A stretch of 64,000 bases of DNA from Anaspis maculata (taxonomy: Eukaryota > Arthropoda > Insecta > Coleoptera > Scraptiidae), in contig OX421964.1 in assembly GCA_949128115.1 (NCBI GenBank), positions 49,888,601 to 49,952,600 on the forward strand. The letters are read 5' to 3'. The notes under the pieces are model-generated. The model worked only from the letters and a program-made list of their open reading frames with translations. It made no database searches and had not been told where the DNA came from. Positions within the stretch are counted from its first letter, which is position 1. The number at the start of each line of letters is the position of its first letter. This document shows, in pieces, positions 63,050-64,000 of this stretch. The translations under genes were made by a program, and so were the position numbers.

Positions 63050-63980
63050 CCGCCGAGCTCTAGCGCGGAACGTGATACTTACCCAAACAAGTGAGATTCG
63101 ACAGTTCCTGCGTTTTTATTACACTTTACTATCGCATCATACCCTTACTACCACTCCTACCACTACCTGTTATTTATATTGTTATTCAATGCAGATCTTG
63201 ACCTACACCATCATTTATTTTCCTTCATTCAAGTAACTAATTTCTAAATCAAGACTCCATCCAAAAATCTTATTCTCATGTGGAAGAATTATTTAATTAG
63301 GTACCTAAAGCCACAGCTAATAATAGGTGTAGGTACATAATTGTATACCATTTTCATTTAGGTACTTCTAAATTTTCTTAAAGGCTTACAGGGACCATTG
63401 AAAGCGGGCCCAATAGATTAGGAATATTTACCTTATCTGATAAAAAAAACTTTTGCAAAAATACTATTGTCAATTGTGCAATGAAATTATTGGGGTATGC
63501 AAATCTAACGAAGGAAGATGAATTATTGATACTAAAGAAAAATTATGGAACGTCATTGAACCCATGTGATTTGAAGACTCCTCCAAATATTATGGAAAAA
63601 AAATATAAAACTGCATTTGACATAGTTTCAAAAAAATTAAAGAAGAGGTGGTGCGATCTACGTGTGACAGCTACATTATTCAAATTAATTCTGAAAAGGT
63701 TGAAAAAAAATCAAGAAATCAACAGCCTGTTCTTCATGGCCAATGTGAAATTCATTTGAACTTTTTGTTACATTCAATGATACACACAGTAATATCCAAA
63801 GAATGTGAATATTTTAGTAGTTTGCAAAAATACTCAAAAAAGACTCTAAAACAACACCCAAAAATGAAGACTTTTCAACACCAACGGAGCAATAAAACAA
63901 TTTTTTTGAAGCCTATAAGTTGGTTTTCTCTTTGTTAGCACTAAGATAATGATTTTGATGTAATAATATAGTGGACATAA
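63050..63980. other. AT-rich 3' stretch, nothing firmly recognised
   Basis: After the GC-rich piece (62945-63075) the DNA is AT-rich. A 92-codon frame (63481-63759) is lysine-rich and has no family signature; it is not called a gene. Confidence 0.35.
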
Positions 63981-63982
63981 AG

Positions 63983-64000
63983 GTGCATACAGGGTGGCCC
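63983..64000. repeat. Terminal repeat of a further CAGGGTGG element, cut by the window end
   Basis: ATACAGGGTGGCCC at the last bases matches the ends of the palindromic elements at 37485 and 47493, preceded by TA. The rest of the element would lie outside the window. Confidence 0.5.

Noticed and set aside
63481..63759. A small lysine-rich gene
   Set aside because: Looks like AT-rich chance coding; no homology recognised and no splice or UTR signals.

Overview
The window is eukaryotic and almost certainly insect. It has spliced genes with 51-59 bp introns, AATAAA poly(A) signals and insect-type transposon families (Jockey-like non-LTR, Ty3/Gypsy, hAT, P-element/THAP and PIF/Harbinger-like elements, a tRNA-derived SINE). 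I cannot fix the order from sequence; a hemipteran is a guess only. Host coding content is very low. Two host genes are convincing: a DUF229 (alkaline-phosphatase-like fold) type II membrane protein on + (18787-20769), and mitochondrial ribosomal protein L3 on - (30816-45823). The mRpL3 gene has four coding exons, assembled here by splice phase. Its third intron is about 13.8 kb, while its first two are 57 and 59 bp. A short spliced candidate gene with a 39-residue ORF lies on the opposite strand inside that large intron (40168-40287).

Layout. 0-2.7 kb: a Jockey-like reverse transcriptase relic interrupted by a SINE (13 bp target duplication) and by a 1.1 kb palindrome (TA target duplication). 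2.7-6.0 kb: a 5'-truncated Gypsy element with one LTR. 7.3-17.2 kb: three copies of one TIR element (7278, 8473, 10412); the last two, with other elements, sit inside a palindrome of about 1.9 kb that nested insertions have stretched to 8.9 kb. 18.7-21.3 kb: the DUF229 gene. 23-25 kb: a decayed HAFTGCDTTSA-type gene and a second copy of the 1.1 kb palindrome. 25.6-27 kb: a ~250 bp tandem array. 27.6-29.7 kb: two inverted-repeat elements. 30.8-45.8 kb: mRpL3, whose long intron holds concentric palindromes with CAGGGTG ends. 45.9-49.0 kb: a Harbinger-like element 0.13 kb upstream of the mRpL3 start codon, a hAT element, and a 1.5 kb palindrome inserted into the hAT target duplication. 49.3-52.1 kb: a second Gypsy relic whose pol is split around a palindromic minisatellite. 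56.4-58.5 kb: a P-element/THAP-type transposase relic split by a 0.97 kb palindrome. 60.2-62.9 kb: a non-LTR element with a PHD/zinc-knuckle ORF1 and an endonuclease ORF2 that stops before the reverse transcriptase.

The dominant theme is nested foldback (palindromic) DNA. At least ten inverted-repeat elements, from about 0.1 to 9 kb, are inserted into each other. Because each palindrome carries two copies of its own sequence, an uninterrupted arm acts as an empty-site control for insertions in the other arm, so several insertion points and target duplications can be read to the base.

No CRISPR array, rRNA gene or functional tRNA gene was seen. Coordinates and reading frames were worked out by eye; arm ends of palindromes are good to roughly 10-30 bp except where a target duplication is quoted.
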